Shown here piece after piece: positions 63,499 to 64,000 of a stretch of DNA of 64,000 nucleotides. Position 1 is the first letter of the stretch. Each line of letters begins with the position of its first letter. The position numbers and the translations under genes are program-made. The notes below the pieces were generated by a model, which was not told the DNA's origin, did not search any database, and saw nothing but the letters and a program-made list of their open reading frames with translations. Source of the DNA: Pseudohalioglobus lutimaris (lineage in GTDB: Bacteria; Pseudomonadota; Gammaproteobacteria; Pseudomonadales; Halieaceae); assembly GCF_002866825.1 (NCBI RefSeq), contig NZ_PKUS01000001.1:1-64000 (forward strand), read 5' to 3'.

Positions 63499-64000
63499 TC
63501 AAAATAAGGGAGCCGCCGCATCGACGACTTTCCTGCTCAGTGTTTTTGCGACTTCCGGCGAGCTCAAATGCGCCCAGTCGGAAAAGTGTGATTCTTGCAA
63601 GCTTGCCAGTTCGTCCGCTTGCAGGAACAGCAGCCCATGGGTCGCAGCGTAGGATGCCATAGCCTGATCGAAAGACTCGTAAAGGGCTTCCTGCCCGTAC
63701 TCTTTAAAAAACCAGGGGCTTACCGGTGCTTCATACAGGATGAGTGATAAGCCCTCGCGGCTATCGACCTCCCGCCTGATCATCTCCAGTATCTGGAAAT
63801 TTTCCGTGTAGTTTTCCTGGTAATCACTGAGGAGTTCCACCACCTGATCGCCCAGAATACGTCGTTTCTGCACCGAGATAGGGGGCTTGTTCAAGTGCCT
63901 GTTGTCTACCAACTGTGGCGACCTCCCGGTAATCAGGTTCTTGACAGCCGCGCTGCGCCTATCCCGCGTGAACAGAAAATCAAAATTATTCAGAGCGTAT
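63499..64000 (-). CDS. DltD/AlgX-like SGNH-type protein, cut by window edge
   Basis: The C-terminal 166 residues of a protein whose start lies beyond base 64000; the frame stays open to the edge. The end reads SHFSDWAHLSSPEVAKTLSRKVV, with the Asp-x-x-His catalytic pair of SGNH hydrolases (DWAH) found at the C-terminus of DltD and AlgX/AlgJ-like proteins. YEAPVSPWFFKEYG earlier resembles the DltD middle region. It should be the periplasm-facing acyl transferase of the system. The signal or anchor and the nucleophile Ser are outside the window. Confidence 0.75.
   Translation of the reverse strand, partial: YALNNFDFLFTRDRRSAAVKNLITGRSPQLVDNRHLNKPPISVQKRRILGDQVVELLSDYQENYTENFQILEMIRREVDSREGLSLILYEAPVSPWFFKEYGQEALYESFDQAMASYAATHGLLFLQADELASLQESHFSDWAHLSSPEVAKTLSRKVVDAAAPLF

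Overview
The window looks like a chromosomal segment of a marine-type gammaproteobacterium with moderate to high GC. The closest feel is the Halieaceae/Cellvibrionales or a Marinobacter-like lineage. This rests on the 661-residue fatty acyl-CoA reductase next to a WS/DGAT wax ester synthase, paired acyl-CoA dehydrogenases, a GH9 cellulase, DUF4252 lipoproteins and many secreted hydrolases. The taxonomic call is inference; no rRNA, tRNA, CRISPR or phage module was found.

Layout. 0.4-4.1 kb: a secreted metalloprotease, one complete IS30-family element and a DUF4252 pair. 4.1-12.8 kb: an alpha/beta hydrolase, a GH9 cellulase, a penicillin-acylase-family lipoprotein and an outer-membrane barrel, punctuated by four copies of a palindromic GGGGACAGACCACG repeat (two long MITE-like copies of 121 bp, two short hairpins of 38 bp). 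12.8-15.8 kb: a sulfatase divergent from an AraC-family regulator. 16.1-18.7 kb: an AT-richer three-gene sugar/glycan cassette. 19.5-22 kb: a YbdG-type mechanosensitive channel and a second alpha/beta hydrolase, paralogous to the first. 22-26.6 kb: a wax ester/neutral lipid cluster (acyl-CoA reductase, acyltransferase, WS/DGAT).

26.6-45.1 kb holds mostly household and secreted genes: a spermidine-synthase-like protein, a family VIII esterase-like hydrolase, a DUF900 hydrolase, a beta-propeller lipoprotein, an Rnk-like factor followed by two 30-codon ORFs, a Yip1 protein, gdhA, copA, an exported SDR and two acyl-CoA dehydrogenases. An AlsS-type acetolactate synthase follows at 45.4-47.1 kb. 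47.2-51.4 kb contains a transmembrane Ser/Thr kinase with four disulfide-spaced periplasmic repeats, in a tight operon with two secreted proteins. 51.7-59 kb contains a HEAT-like membrane protein, a thioesterase, a rhodanese lipoprotein, a BTAD/TPR regulator, a tautomerase and a class II aldolase.

The most interesting part is the right end (58,991-64,000, minus strand). It is a compact operon that looks like a Gram-negative counterpart of the Gram-positive dlt (D-alanylation) system: a DltD-like SGNH protein (cut by the window edge), a previously untracked 47-residue DltX-like micropeptide ending in FKYQGF, a DltB-like MBOAT, a DltC-like carrier protein, a fold-III PLP decarboxylase and a DltA-like adenylating ligase. 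The added decarboxylase is absent from classical dlt operons. It suggests that a decarboxylated amino acid, perhaps an omega-amino acyl group made on the carrier, is exported and transferred to an envelope polymer.
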